In this document: in pieces, positions 51,799-63,924 of the stretch
Layout: the number at the start of each line of letters is the position of its first letter
How positions within the stretch are numbered: the stretch's first letter is position 1
Assembly: GCA_018873225.1 (NCBI GenBank)
Contig: JAEILZ010000001.1
Location: 5,642,001 to 5,706,000 of the forward strand
Length of the DNA: 64,000 bases
Origin: [Phialemoniopsis] sp. UDSM-2020
Taxonomy: Eukaryota; Ascomycota; Sordariomycetes; Thyridiales; Thyridiaceae
Reading direction: 5' to 3'
Notes under the pieces: model-generated
The model's database searches: none
The model's input: the letters and a program-made list of their open reading frames with translations, nothing else
Told to the model about the DNA's origin: nothing
Made by a program: the position numbers and the translations under genes

Positions 51799-53947
51799 AT
51801 GGCGCCGACACTGGACCCCGTGGTCAGCGGCATCGACGCCGTGGTCGACGACGCCCCTCCTCCCCCGGCCGCCGAGCCCGTCACCAATGGAGAGGCGCAC
51901 ACCAACGGCACCGCAGAGTCCGGCATCAAGGACGAGCCGGTGGAGAATTTGCGGCCGCTCAAGGTCCGGGTCATCGGGGCCGGGTACTCGGGGATCTGCG
52001 CTGCTATTAGGTAAGACGGACCGGCAAATGAACGCAAAGAAGATACAATCGCTGAAGTTTGTCGGTGTAGGATACCAGAAAAGCTCCGAAACGTGGACCT
52101 CGTTGTGTATGAAAAGAACGAAGAGGTTGGCGGCGTCTGGTACGTCAATCGATACCCCGGGCTGGCCTGCGATATCCCATGTAAGTCAGATTACATGTCA
52201 TGCCTTGGCAAAGATGCAGCCATTGCTGACAAGCTTGAAAACACAGCGCACTCCTACCAGTACTCCTTCTGCCCCAACCCGCGATGGTCCGCCCTTTACG
52301 CGCCCGGCCCGGAGATTCGTCGGTACCTCCAGGGCGTGGCCCAGAAATTTGGCGCCATGCGCTTCATCAAGACCCAGCACCAGGTCGAGCGATGCGACTG
52401 GGATGCCGCCGAGAAGAAGTGGTATGTCGCCATAAAATCTTTGCTCGCCCTTTACCGCTGCTGATGAATCGCCTTAGGAAAATCCAAGTCAAAAACCTAC
52501 AGACTGGCGAGACGTTTGAAGATGACTGCCATATCCTCGTGACGGCGAGGGGCTTGCTGCACGAGGTGGCCTGGCCCGACATCCCAGGTCTGAGGAGCTT
52601 CCAGGGCAAGATTGTCCACTCTGCGGAATGGGATGAGTCGTAAGCAAGGGCTTTCCCCAAGCTTGAGCGAGCACATGTGACTGACAAGAGGCTGCTATAC
52701 AGGTACGACTACTCAAACAAGAGAATCGGCATCATCGGCAACGGATCCAGTGGCATCCAGATCCTGCCCAAGATGCAGAAACTCCCCGGCGCGAAAGTGA
52801 CCAACTTTATGCGATCACCGACGTGGATCTTTGCGCAGTTTGGTGACACTGCAGCAGAGGAGTTGGGCCTCGACCCTGGCGTGATAGAGTGTGAGCATTT
52901 TTCTCAACCCCATGGCTCCTTCGTGAACATACATCTAACTGCAAGCACACAGTCAGCGTGGAGAAGCGAGAGGAGCTCGCCGCCGACCCGGAGGCCTACC
53001 TCCGCTTCCGCAAGGTCTTTGAGACGGGCGGCAACATGATACACGACTCGACCATCATGGGCACCGAGATGCAAAAGGGCGGCCAAGCCTTCTTCACCGA
53101 GGCCATGGGCAAGAAGCTCGCCACCAAGCCCGAGCTGCTCAAGGCCATCATCCCGCGCTTCGCGCCCGGCTGCCGCCGCCCGACCCCGGGAGTCGGCTAC
53201 CTCGAGGCGCTGTGCGCCGACAACGTCGACGTCGTGACGACGGGCATCGCCGAGGTGACACCCTCGGGGGTGCGCCTGGCCGGCGAGGAGGGCAGGCACG
53301 TCGACCTAGACGTGCTCGTCTGCGCGACGGGCTTCCGCGTCTCGGAGCCGCCGCCGTTCGAGGTCGTCGGCCGCGACGGCCTGACGCTCAAGCAGCGGTG
53401 GCAGCCGTACATGGAGAGCTACCTGTCCATCATGTGCGACGGCTTCCCCAACTACCTCATGATGTTCGGCCCCAACTCGGCCATCGGCTTCGGCAGCCTG
53501 ACCAAGATCATCGAGACCGAGTGCGACTACATTGTCAAGGTGATCCGCAAGATGCAAAAGGACGACTACGCCACCATCGAGCCCAAGCCCGAGCGCGTGG
53601 CCGACTTTAGCAAGTACGTCAGGGCCTACTTCAAGAACACGGTGTACATGGACGACTGCTCGTCCTGGTACCGGTCTGGCGGCGGGCGGGGCGACCGCAT
53701 CGTGGGGCTGTGGCCTGGCTCGACGCTGCACGCCATCGAGGCGTTTCGTAGTCCGCGTTGGGAGGACTTTGACTATGAGAGAGTAGACTCGTCCGAGCAC
53801 AGCATGTACTGGCTGGGCAACGGCTGGAGTTCGGTGCAGAAGAGCGGCGATCCGTCGTGGTACATTAATCCGGACGAGGTAGAGTGGCCGGTCGAGGGAC
53901 GGCCGGAAGATGCGAAGCGGTATAATGACCGCCCCTGGTCACATTAG
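51799..53947 (+). CDS. Flavin-binding Baeyer-Villiger-type monooxygenase
   Basis: Class B FAD/NADPH monooxygenase that would insert oxygen next to a ketone. Six exons (introns 52011-52070, 52181-52246, 52422-52477, 52640-52702, 52891-52952) give about 613 aa. The FAD-binding GAGYSG is near 60-65 (VRVIGAGYSGICAAIR), with EKNEEVGGVWYVNRYPGLACD following. The Baeyer-Villiger fingerprint FxGxxxHxxxW is present as FQGKIVHSAEWD. The NADPH-binding GNGSSG (IIGNGSSGIQILP) comes just after the fourth junction. A later VLVCATGF is the conserved ATG motif. A Pro-rich, acidic 50-residue N-terminal extension precedes the flavin fold. No polyketide or terpene synthase lies nearby, so a stand-alone detoxification or catabolic role is more likely than a biosynthetic one. 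Confidence 0.9.
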
Positions 53948-54229
53948 ATATCAGTATATAGATATGAAATCGGAGTAAGCAGCCCTAAATCAACGATATG
54001 TGAGGCAAAGGTGACAAAGAGTGCTACCGAGCGAGATGCACATCGCAGGCGAGAGCCCACTCATGGGCAGCACTGCAAGAACACCGCTTGGGTCATCACG
54101 TGGCACGGAGATGGAACGGTGATATGGGTGAATTCAAGCTTGATTTATCTTGATTGACTATTGCACAGGGGTTTCGTCTGGTAGACGGTACAAAGGAGAT
54201 CTGATGCTTCGAAAATCTAATCGTGGTAT

Positions 54230-55168
54230 CTATTGAGCCTTGGACGAGACGATTCCTTTGCATCAATTGTTAGCGAGGCCGTAATGACAACAAGGGCAGA
54301 ACTATGCGTAGACTCACTCTCCACATCGGTGACGGCTTGCTGCAGGATCTGCTGCAGAGCCTTGGGGTTCTCGAGCTCCTTCTGGACCTTGGCGATGATG
54401 GACTCGGCAAGCTCGCGCTGCTGGCGCTGCTTGACCTGGCCCTCGTAGCGGACCCACGAGTCCAGAACGTTCTTGGCCTCGGCGGCCAGAGCGGTCTTCT
54501 GCTCAAGCTCGAAAGCCTCGGCCTCGATCTTGGCGGTTTCCTGTGCAACATGTTAGTCCCTCCGGCTGATGAGTCAATCAATGACGGAAGTGCCGTACCT
54601 TGGAGACGGCAAACAGAGACTTGGTGATGTCGATGACACCTGACATCTGCTGGACGTCCTCGATGCGGGTCTGGACGGCCTGAGTGTGGTCCTTGCGGGC
54701 GGCGTTCAGAATGCCCTTGATCTTCTCGTTCTGTGCCTCGGCCCACTCCTTGTACATGGGGCCACCGTACTTGATGAGAGCACCCCAGACGCTCAGCAGG
54801 CAGAAGGCGACGACGGTCTCCTCGTTGACGACATAGTACTCGTTGCTGAGGGCGTAGACGGACAGACCAGCGGCTGAGGAGAGGATGGCGGTCTTGGAGA
54901 TCAGTGAGTTGCCGGGGATGGCGTCGATGATGGACTGGGCCTTGGCCTTGGGCTCCTCGGTCGGGACGTTCGACGCCGGGCGAACCGTGGTGAGGGAGGT
55001 GAGGGCCGGGAGGGATCGCGGAGCGATGGAAGGTCGGAGGCGGGCGGCCCCTGGGATGATGGTCAGTCAAGCTGCGTCTGGGCCTGCGCCTGCGCCAATG
55101 GCAGAGCAATCGCATCGAGGAGCACGGATCAACCTACCGACAGCGGTTCTAGCCAAACGGGACGCCAT
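54230..55168 (-). CDS. ATP4: Mitochondrial ATP synthase subunit 4 (subunit b)
   Basis: Peripheral-stalk subunit of the F1Fo ATP synthase in the inner mitochondrial membrane. Four exons: 55168-55138, 55050-54599, 54540-54318 and 54255-54230, 243 aa. The N-terminus MASRLARTAVGAARLRPS is a classical presequence. SLISKTAILSSAAGLSVYALSNEYYVVNEETVVAF contains the membrane hairpin region. The remainder is a long charged helix (YKEWAEAQNEKIKGILNAARKDH ... VDSW-like LDSWVRYEGQVKQRQQRELAESII) ending in ERIVSSKAQ. The tiny last exon (8 codons plus a split codon) is supported by phase and by the family-like end. It is divergent from NOC4. Confidence 0.94.
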
Positions 55169-55478
55169 TGTGATGAGAGCGGAGATGCACTTTGAACTGG
55201 TATTGAGGTCTTTCCAAGCTCCCGGTTGACGATGAGGTTTTAACACGCTAGCTCGGTAAGAGGAGAAAGTCACGTGCAGCGCTTTGATCATTCCGACAGC
55301 ATCCGCGCCGGCGCTAAGTTTGGGCGAAGTTCCGCTGTGACCCGCTAAAAAGTTCAGTTCAAGCCCCACTATCAAGATTCAAATCGTTATCGGGCGGAGG
55401 GCATCAATTATCCAGTGTTCAAGACGGAAGAAATCCAGACGGCTGTACGATACACGCAGATTATTTCCTGGGGTCAAC
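55169..55478. promoter_or_regulatory. Divergent promoter ATP4 / NOC4
   Basis: 310 bp between divergent starts of two housekeeping genes. No coding sequence. It must contain both promoters. Confidence 0.45.
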
Positions 55479-57193
55479 ATGCCGTCCGCTACCGTGGCTT
55501 CCGAGCCAGTTAAACGGAAACGTAAGGGCACAACCGAAGCTCCCCGGAAGCGTGCTCGCTCCGAGAGCAGCGACGAAGGAGACGATGCCCAGGGCCGGAT
55601 CTTGCTCCTCGAGAGCGAGATCGTCGAGTCGAAAAAGAACTACAATAATATTGCCACACTGATTGGCATCGCCAGAGATGCCAACGAGGATGATGAAGAT
55701 ATATCGGTCGTGGCCGCCGTCTCCCTTTGTCGCGTGTTCATCCGGTTGCTGTCTTCTGGCAACTTGATCAGGAAAAAAGGGCTATCCGAGAAGGATCTGG
55801 TCGTGGTGCAGTGGCTCAAAGATCGGCTAGCAGACTACAGGCAACTCCTCCTGGAGATATGTGGCACGGAGTCAGCTGCGTCGACCGCATTGACTCTGTG
55901 CATGCGCCTGCTCAAGGCCGAAGCGCAGTACTCGACCACCAAAGACGAATACTCGTTCCCACGGCTTTTCCTCAGCAGCATCGTCAGCAAGGTCATGGCG
56001 CAGCACACCTCTGTCGACGGGCTACTCAAGGACTTCACAGAGACCTACGCCAACCAGTTCGACGATGTGCGGTTCTACACATTTAAAGCCATCACCGAGA
56101 CGCTCGAAGAGGTTCCTGATAGGACACTCACGCCTGGGCATTTCGATAATGTCTTTACGCTACTCTCCTCGATAGAGAGTGTTCCAGCATCGAACGGCGA
56201 GATCGACGAGTTTTATGTTGAGGCGCCCAAGAAAAAGTCGCACCCTCTGTTTTCGGCCTCGCAGCACAAGAAGCAGGCACAAGATGCATGGCTAGCCCTA
56301 CTTAACCTCGATCTCTCCAAGGACCAGCGCAAGAAGCTCCTCGACGTCATGTCCCAAGTTGTCGCGCCCTGCTTCACCAAGCCCGAGCTGCTGATGGACT
56401 TCCTCACCGACTGCTACAACACAGGCGGCTCCATGTCCATTCTTGCCTTGTCTGGCGTCTTCTACCTCATCCAAGAGCGAAACCTCGACTATCCTTCCTT
56501 CTACGCCAAGCTCTACTCCCTCCTCGATGCCGACATTCTTCACTCCAAGCACCGCTCGCGCTTCTTCCGCCTCCTCGACACCTTCCTCGCCTCCTCTCAC
56601 TTGCCTGCTCAGCTCGTGGCCAGCTTCATCAAGCGCCTCACACGCCTGTGCCTGAATGCCCCACCCAGCGCCATTGTCGCCATCATCCCCTGGTTCTACA
56701 ACCTGTTCAAGAAGCACCCGACATGCACATTCATGTTGCACCGCATGCCGAGGACCAAGGAGGAGCATGAACAGTTCGACGCTGAAGGCGTGGAGGATCC
56801 CTACCTGGCAGAGGAGGGCGACCCCATGGAGACCCGGGCCATCGACAGCTGCCTGTGGGAGATTGTGCAGCTGCAATCGCATTATCATCCCAACGTGGCG
56901 ACGATTGCCAAGATCATGTCAGAACAATTTACAAAGCAATTTTACAACCTCGAGGACTTTCTCGATCACTCCTACGGAAGTGTAAGTCATGCTTTACCCT
57001 TCGCCGACTTGGGTTATCGTATCAAGAGTCACCCAGCTAACGATGTAAACAGCTTCTCGATGCAGAAATGTCCAAGCAGGTCAAGAAGGCGCCAGTCGTC
57101 GAGTTCCAGATCCCCAAGCGCGTCTTGCTGCCGTACGAGGCTGACGCCGGCATGGAAGACAGCGTGCTTGTCAAGCTGTGGGACTTTACTTAG
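55479..57193 (+). CDS. NOC4: Nucleolar complex protein 4 (Noc4, CBF/Mak21 family)
   Basis: Ribosome-biogenesis factor that pairs with Nop14 for 40S subunit maturation and export. Two exons flank intron 56982-57052 and give about 547 aa. A basic nuclear/nucleolar signal lies at 10-28 (KRKRKG...RKRAR). Helical HEAT-like repeats follow. The CBF/Mak21 domain is at about 300-480, with GGSMSILALSGVFYLIQERNLDYPSFYAKLYSLLDADILHSKHRSRFFRLLDTFLASSHLPAQLVASFIKRL as its hallmark, then NLFKKHPTC, DPMETRAIDSCLWEIVQLQSHYHPNV and LEDFLDHSYGSLLDAEMSKQ across the junction. Reading through the intron breaks the domain, so splicing is required. Confidence 0.93.
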
Positions 57194-60100
57194 ACAGATA
57201 CGCCCGATTTCGCACAGCAGCATAGGTAGACTTGGATGCATTGCACAGCGTTAGATGAATGAACGAGATACCCAACCAATCCTTGACCAAGCTGCATTTA
57301 GCAGCATGCCACCAGGTGATCCTTTTCGTCACTACGAACTACGAACTACGGGCTATGCTCATTTACATGCAAGGGACTGTGGGTAAGGCTATCTCAATTT
57401 CACTGACAACCTCTTCAGCTGGATCAAGTCACTGGATCAATGGTCGTCGCATCGTATCCGGCTGGACAGACGGCGCAAGGCTCCAACAGCCTCGCCTGTC
57501 CAGCTCGCAACTCAGATGATCACCACCCCTGACATGCAACTACGATCAAGAAGCGCGTGAAGCTAACAAACTATGACCCCCAGCGCGCGGGGATTCAGCT
57601 CAGCCCGTTCAACAGGGAGACCTTATGTCCATGGATGGATGGCGGGTCCAGCAGAAGAAAGGCTCTTCCACGAGGCACTCCTTAGTGCCTTGCATGTCCA
57701 TGACCAGAGAGTTTCTTCTTCAGCCTCCTCCTTCTTCTCCTGGCATGTTCGATCAACGGCTCTAGCGGCGCGGCTCGAGGAGGCCGCTTGGAGACGTTAG
57801 GTCAGGACATTGATGAATGTCTTCTTCACCGCCACGACGGGACCGGGTGGCTGGGGCCCCTTACTTCCCGGGCTGGAGGTCCCGGGGGGCCGGACGTCCG
57901 ATGGTCGGCTTGCATTCGTACTTAGCACGCGGGATCGACAGAGTCTAGCAGCAAGAAGAAATGTTTATTTTTCTTTGCTTTTCTCTCCGTTCTCCCAGCC
58001 TTTTCTCAGACTGAGAGGAAAGGACTACTACCTACGTCACAGAGACAAAGCTACACCTGGGAATGACTTTCGCATTCGGCGCAGAGTAAAACTCGGTATT
58101 ACACCGCTCCCATAGTTGTTTGATATTATGATCTTACCGCGAGAAGCGCTCTTTCTTGACCGCAACAGCGAATATGAAATTATCGATACAAACTGCCGAG
58201 TATTTCCGCGGCACCAGCTCCAGAATCAGAGGACTTTGCTGGCGTTCGTAGAGTATGAGTCAACGAGGAATGGAGTATTTTCCTTTCTTGGTGGTGTAAA
58301 ACGACAACGCATGCCGACCTGACGTTGAAAAGGGGCCCACTTGGTACACCCGCCAGAAACACCGTCCTTCAATGTGCCTCAAACAACCTTCCCAAAACAC
58401 ATACCCTGTCGTATATACTGTATCCATCTGATGGTTCCAGCAAAATAATTAGTACGGAAAAGCAATTCGACGATGGGTCATCTCCGGGGAAGCAAGCCGG
58501 CGACGGTCCAAAACGGCTTGACTAGTTACAGACCAAGGCTCCAAGACACACACCCACTTGGTGCCCGTCGCTTCACCGCTATATCAGCTTCAGGGTCCTA
58601 CCCACTCTGCGCCAGCGTCATGGTGAGCGACTGTACACACGAGAACTCCTGAAACACGGTGGGTACTGTCGCAGACGGTGTGTGTGGCTTGGAAGCGCCT
58701 GACACCGCCATCATGTGTCGTTCCGTCTCTTGAGATGCGGAGCGTGCGAGCCACCTCGTAGATTGCCGTAAGGTAAAACGGTGCCAGTGACGACGAATAC
58801 GTCAGAAGGCCTCTGCGAGACGTAGGGGTCTCCGCTCTCCTTTGATTATACGATTGAGCTGTCGCGTTCTCGCGATCCCTCCAGGCTGCCCATTCATACG
58901 AAGACGGCCGTACGCTTGTAGACCGCCTCGACGATCAGAGACGTTGGAAGGGACATGGGCCATCAAAGTCGCGTCCCTCGGCCGATCCAACGCGTCGCTT
59001 TCAGGCCCACAGCATGCGGCACTGGCTAGCAAGCTGTGTTCCTCCCACTCTTGACAGACATTGCCCCATCTCAGGGTTCAGGGAAAGGAACACCGCCAGT
59101 GCACATCCGGGGGCAGTGAAGGGAATGGCCCAATGGGCAAGTAGAGGCTGTAGATGGCGGATGGGCACATAGCCTCGCAACTGATGATGACTGTCTGTGT
59201 GGCTCAGCCCGAGCTCTCGAGGTGAAGGAGGCGGGCGAGACGATCTCGCAAGACCAGTTGCATCGCATCCTTCAAGGCGACCAGGCAGGCATGAACGCAA
59301 TCACGCACATTGATCACATTCCGGCCGGTCGAGCGAGCATTCGAGGCCGACCCCAAACTCCAATCGATCGGTCACGATCGTTGGGCCTCAATGGTTGGGT
59401 ATCTCTGGGAGAAGAGAGAGAGGCTCAGGAACGCAGTAATTGGGCGCGGGCTGAAGCAATATCAGCAATGCGTGCAGCAAGGAAGTGATTTGAGTAGATG
59501 GCTTAGCGCGATCCTGAAGCAGGGCGCTGCAAGTCCTGGCACCCCAAAAGAGTCAAAATGTGGAATCCCAGCGATCCGGATGGATCAATCGTCGAACGAA
59601 AGAGGTCAATTGCATATCCGCCCCTGGCTTGTCAGCGCTGGGGAGAGAGGAGAGAGAGCAGTCTCAGTCCGAAAGAGCCGCGAATTGGCTGCCAGCCGCC
59701 GCCAACATCTCGCCTCACCGGAATTGATTGGTGATGGAGGGCGGACCGGCTTCTACCTTCCAGATCCCCCGCTTGTCAAGCCGTTTTTTTATGGGAAGCG
59801 AGAAGACGCATCAGGGGGAAAACAAGCATCGTCGCCGTCTTGCATGATGGGCACGCGGGAACCAAGGTGGAAACGGACCAGGCCGCCGGAGTAGGCATCA
59901 GACGCGACGAGACTGCCTTGTGACGAAACGGACCAGGGTGTATTTCCCAAATCGTGTTGACACCTGCCAAGGGCCAGGCCGAAATCCTTGCCCAGGGATA
60001 ACCTCTTTACGCAAAGGGGAAAGGTGTGGCCCGGACGCGTACCTATCGGGGGGCCTGAACAGACCGCATCCTCACCGCAGGTTTTTGGTCGGATTATTTT

Positions 60101-61581
60101 CCCCCTTCTCCTCTACTCCGTACAAGTATTTTGGCGTTGGGCAGCCGTGGGGTGTTCATTCGAGGTCTCAGGCACGCGCTGCCCAGGTAGGCGAACCCTC
60201 TGACTGGTCTCGAGTCTGGTGTTTTGCTCTCTGTCTGGTTAGGAGCTCCCGTTAGCGGGCCGCCCTTTATGCGGCCGGCAGCACATGCGTCGCGGCCGGT
60301 GGTCAGGACACAGCTTTTCGGCGTGCTGAATGGCTGCGGGTAACAAGGGAAATGGGGCCTGAAAAGCTGCAGAGGGAACCGAGGTGTTCGCGCAAGTGAT
60401 CTCTGCAACGCGCGCAGGTCCCCTCCCAGCCACCCTGCTTTTGCTCTCCTGACTTTCCTCTCCGTCGGTGAATGTCGCAGAGTTTGGCCAAGATTATGAC
60501 GGGGGAAGCGGTGGACCGGATCGGTCGATGACGACGGAGCAGGGTTCTCAGTTTGCAAGTACTTGTAAATATGTCGGCATCACAAAACGATGAAGTCACA
60601 TATGTCAGGGGCAGAGATGATCCGAGGAACCTAGGTACATCAAATAGCACACACCCAGGCAATAGTGACAATATCACCTTCCTGTGGTGGCCTCTGTCGA
60701 GGCATTTGGCTGAAAGCACGGCGTACTTGCGCTCATTCTTACCACTGACGAGGTTGGTCATGTGACGCCCAGTACTGGAAAAAAAAAAAGGCGAACAATT
60801 CGCGTAAGGAAGAAAAAACCCCATGTCAACGGTAACTATCCCTTGCTTGACTGGTTGACTGGGGCCGGGGAAGAAGTCTCAGCTGTTCCGGGTGGGTAAG
60901 CAGCACTGAGCTGGGTGACGGTGACGAGGGAGCCTTGTGCGTTCTGGCGGTCTACGTCTGATGCCAAAATTCCACGGTGCCTGGAAAGAACGGGTTCTAG
61001 AACGCATCAATAGGGAGATTGGAGCACTGAGGACTGGGAAAAGGGGCCAGTCACGGGTTTGCCCAGTACGCTCAAGAGACGGGGTGCGATGCTCACTCAG
61101 CAATCATCATCATCCATCATCCCGCCTGATCGTGGAGAATCGAGATGCTGGTCGACTGGCTGCGCGCAGAGCTCAACAGTCGCAGCATCACCTATCACCT
61201 GGCGTTGTGCGGGATCACTCTTGGGAGAGTATGATTCCACATTGAAGGTAAAAGGGTGCTTTGGGTAGCGATGCCCATAAAAAGGCCGTTTGTGCCCAAC
61301 CTGCAGGGCTGTCGCGCGAAGTTTGATCCCGAGCCAGTCCTCTGTGCTGGTGGGTCTGGACTGGAGCGTCAAACCGCCTGTCAAGTCATGCTTCCGCCGC
61401 CGGCCGGGTCCTTCGAGTGTTTTGTTTCGCCCTTTGGCTTTTTTAGTCACTCCTCGTCAATCTCTGTGCTCAGCGCAGGACCCGCCGTTTCCCATCACCT
61501 GTCAGTCCAAGCTGCCCCGTCTCAGAACCCTTTGCATCCCATTCGGCTGTGTCTAAGGATTTGCTCGTGAGGACGGAGCAC

Positions 61582-61620
61582 CTAGGCTTGCTAGGCTTGG
61601 TTGTATGTACATACGTACAT
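61582..61620. repeat. Tandem 9-mer and adjacent GTAC inverted repeat
   Basis: CTAGGCTTG occurs twice head to tail (61,582-61,590 and 61,591-61,599). Five bases later ATGTAC and GTACAT form inverted arms around ATAC (61,605-61,620). Such clustering in a large upstream region could mark a regulatory site. Confidence 0.35.
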
Positions 61621-63121
61621 TCCTCTCCCACAAAGGTTAGCCATCCGGTTCAGGAAACGCTCCCGAACCCATCACCACCCCACCGTCCTGGCAGCGGCCC
61701 TATCCGCTACTGGGCTACCGGTTGAAAATGGAGCCATGGCGGGGAGCTGCCCTGGTTTAGATCCCGCCCGCGATCTCTGATTCGATCTGGGATGCGACTC
61801 TCCGCTCCCAGCCCATGCCCGATCCGCAGTCAATTCTTTGGTTCCCCCAGCAGCTTCAAAACCACGACGTTGGTTCTACTTGGATTTGTAGCTAGTTGCG
61901 CGACGGGACGCATGCCTGTCCTCCATCAGTGTACATACCAAACACCCCCAAAGCCGGGTTTGCCGCCGGCACCGTCTCCTGCGAGCGCGCCGCGCGCGCG
62001 CGTGGCAGCAGCCGTGCAAAGGGAGATCGACCACTAGACCCGACCGGGAATTTTCCCTTCCAGGTTGGACTGGAGGCATTTGAGCCTATTTGTGCATGGC
62101 GGGAGCAGCCTACCGTATCCTTGCCATTGCAGTAGAACCAAAACCAGAACGAGCTCGAGCTCGAGCTTCCCTGGTGCGACGGCTGCACGCGTCCCGGGGG
62201 CCTTTGCGATATACGGATTGTGCACTTTTGATGATGACTGGGCTAAGCCCGGATGCATTGTATGCCTATCCCCATGGCCAGCCTCGAACTCATGGAGGAA
62301 TTTGTGCTTTGCGACATCATGACCAGGGTAAGTCGGGTCTCACTGTGACATGGTGCTTTTCGGTCTATTCCGGTCAGTGCTTCGATCACAAAAACGATTG
62401 TGCCTGTCCTTTTCTCTTCGCCAGGCAGGGATGGACTCGAAAGCAAAGAACAAAAAGCAAAGACAGTAGGAGTAGGGATCATCAGCCTCATCCATGGAGA
62501 CGTTTTCCATGACAGGCGCCACCCGAAAGATGGCCATCTCTGCCCAGGCCATCAACAGCTCCCAATCACTCTGCCACACCACGTCTGGTCCGGATCCAGT
62601 GACCCAGCTCTGTCGCTCACACCCACCCATCCCATCCACACAAGCACAAGCCCATCCACACCAGTACCTAAGTAAGAAAGGTACCTTTGGAGCTCACCAA
62701 AGACAGACGAGACGGCTCGACACTCCCTACCTGTTCTGCAACGCAGGCCTCAGCCTACGAACGAACAGGGCAGGGCAGTCCGGCGCACGCGGGGGTCTGA
62801 TGTACCTGTAGAGCTCCCGGTTCGCTGGTTTGGTCCTTGGCTTGATTTGGTTTGTTTTGCTTTGCTTCGATCTCCCCTCCCAGAGTCTTTCCCCCCACCC
62901 CCTCACTCCCTGGCCTGGCATGGTTAAGCATCAGTCGAGTTGGGTCAAGTCAACTTTGTTGCGTGTGTGCTTGTGTACTGTGAGCAAGGTACTCCGTACT
63001 GCCTTGCTCCCCTTGTCCTAACCTCCTCCCGGCCCGACCATCTTTCTCTCGTGTATCCTCCTGCTCCTCCAGTCCCTCCAACCACCACCCGCAATTGTTG
63101 CGCATTGCAACCACCACTTGC

Positions 63122-63144
63122 AACCACCACCACCACCACCACCA
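63122..63144 (+). repeat. (ACC)n microsatellite
   Basis: About seven tandem ACC units lie within the presumed leader of the gene that runs off the window end. Simple repeat, possibly polymorphic. Confidence 0.7.
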
Positions 63145-63924
63145 GACCAGACCATGGCCGACCGAGTAAGATAGATTTAAACCAAAGCCAGACCCGTCGC
63201 CCATCCATCGGCATCATTGTGTCTTGTCTGCAGACTCCATTTACCCACCCACACACACACAGATTTACATATACATATGCACACCCCGTGGATTTGAGAC
63301 CGATCATCTCTGGTCATCCGCATCTTGTCTGCAACGCTCGATACTACTTATCAGGTAGCAATCCGAGCTCATCATTGACTGACTGCTCAAAAAGAGGTTG
63401 CCTCCTCCTCCTCTCCAACAACCTGTCACCTGTCATCCCTCCCTCTCCTCTTGCGACTGTCTCAGTCTTTCAAAAGAAGAGAAACATCATACACGCCGCT
63501 CACACGCCACACGCATACATAACTCACGAGACAGCGCCTCCCCCAACCTTGACGACCGGTTGCTGCTGCTGCATTTCTTCTTCATCGGTCCCCAGCTGCC
63601 TCGAGTTGCACCGACCCCGCAAAATCACCACAGGAAACATCAAATCCACAAGCACCAAAAGCGGTGCGACCCTCGACGAAGCTTTTATTAGAGTCGAGAG
63701 TGTGTACAGAAAGCACTTTTTGTAAGTTGACCGATAATCTCTTGTCCTCTCTGCATTTGGTTCTTTTTCTCTGTACCTTTCCCTTTCCCTGACGAACCGG
63801 GGAGAGAATTACTTGTCTGGAGTGTCGTTCTCCATCTCACCACCCTTATTCATCATCATCTTTATTCATATCCCTCTCTTTCCTCTCCCATCCTCTCATT
63901 TCCGTCTCTCTTGCCTACCTATCT

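Larger units (their letters stand above)
57194..63924. other. 6.7-kb gene-free region with long pyrimidine-rich leader
   Basis: The largest gap. ORFs up to 261 codons exist but are low complexity, lack ATG starts or show no motif (for example 59,310-59,894 and 60,303-60,824). From about 62,600 the strand becomes C/T- and CA-rich, with an (ACC)n run at 63,122-63,144 and CT-rich blocks to 63,920, like a long 5' leader. Other structure includes a tandem CTAGGCTTG pair (61,582-61,599), ATGTAC-ATAC-GTACAT (61,605-61,620) and a 16-bp palindrome at 62,152-62,167. No tRNA is visible. Confidence 0.5.

Noticed and set aside
59310..59894. 194-codon ORF in the large gap
   Set aside because: It opens with TTG, lacks an early ATG, and its composition (Arg/Ser/Gly-rich) resembles translated non-coding DNA.
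60303..60824. 173-codon minus-strand ORF
   Set aside because: No recognisable family. Cys/Arg/Ser-rich random-like translation, overlapping other ORFs.
62940..63725. 261-codon ORF rich in Pro, Thr, Ser and His
   Set aside because: The translation mirrors C/T and CA simple sequence of a probable 5' leader. First codon is not ATG.
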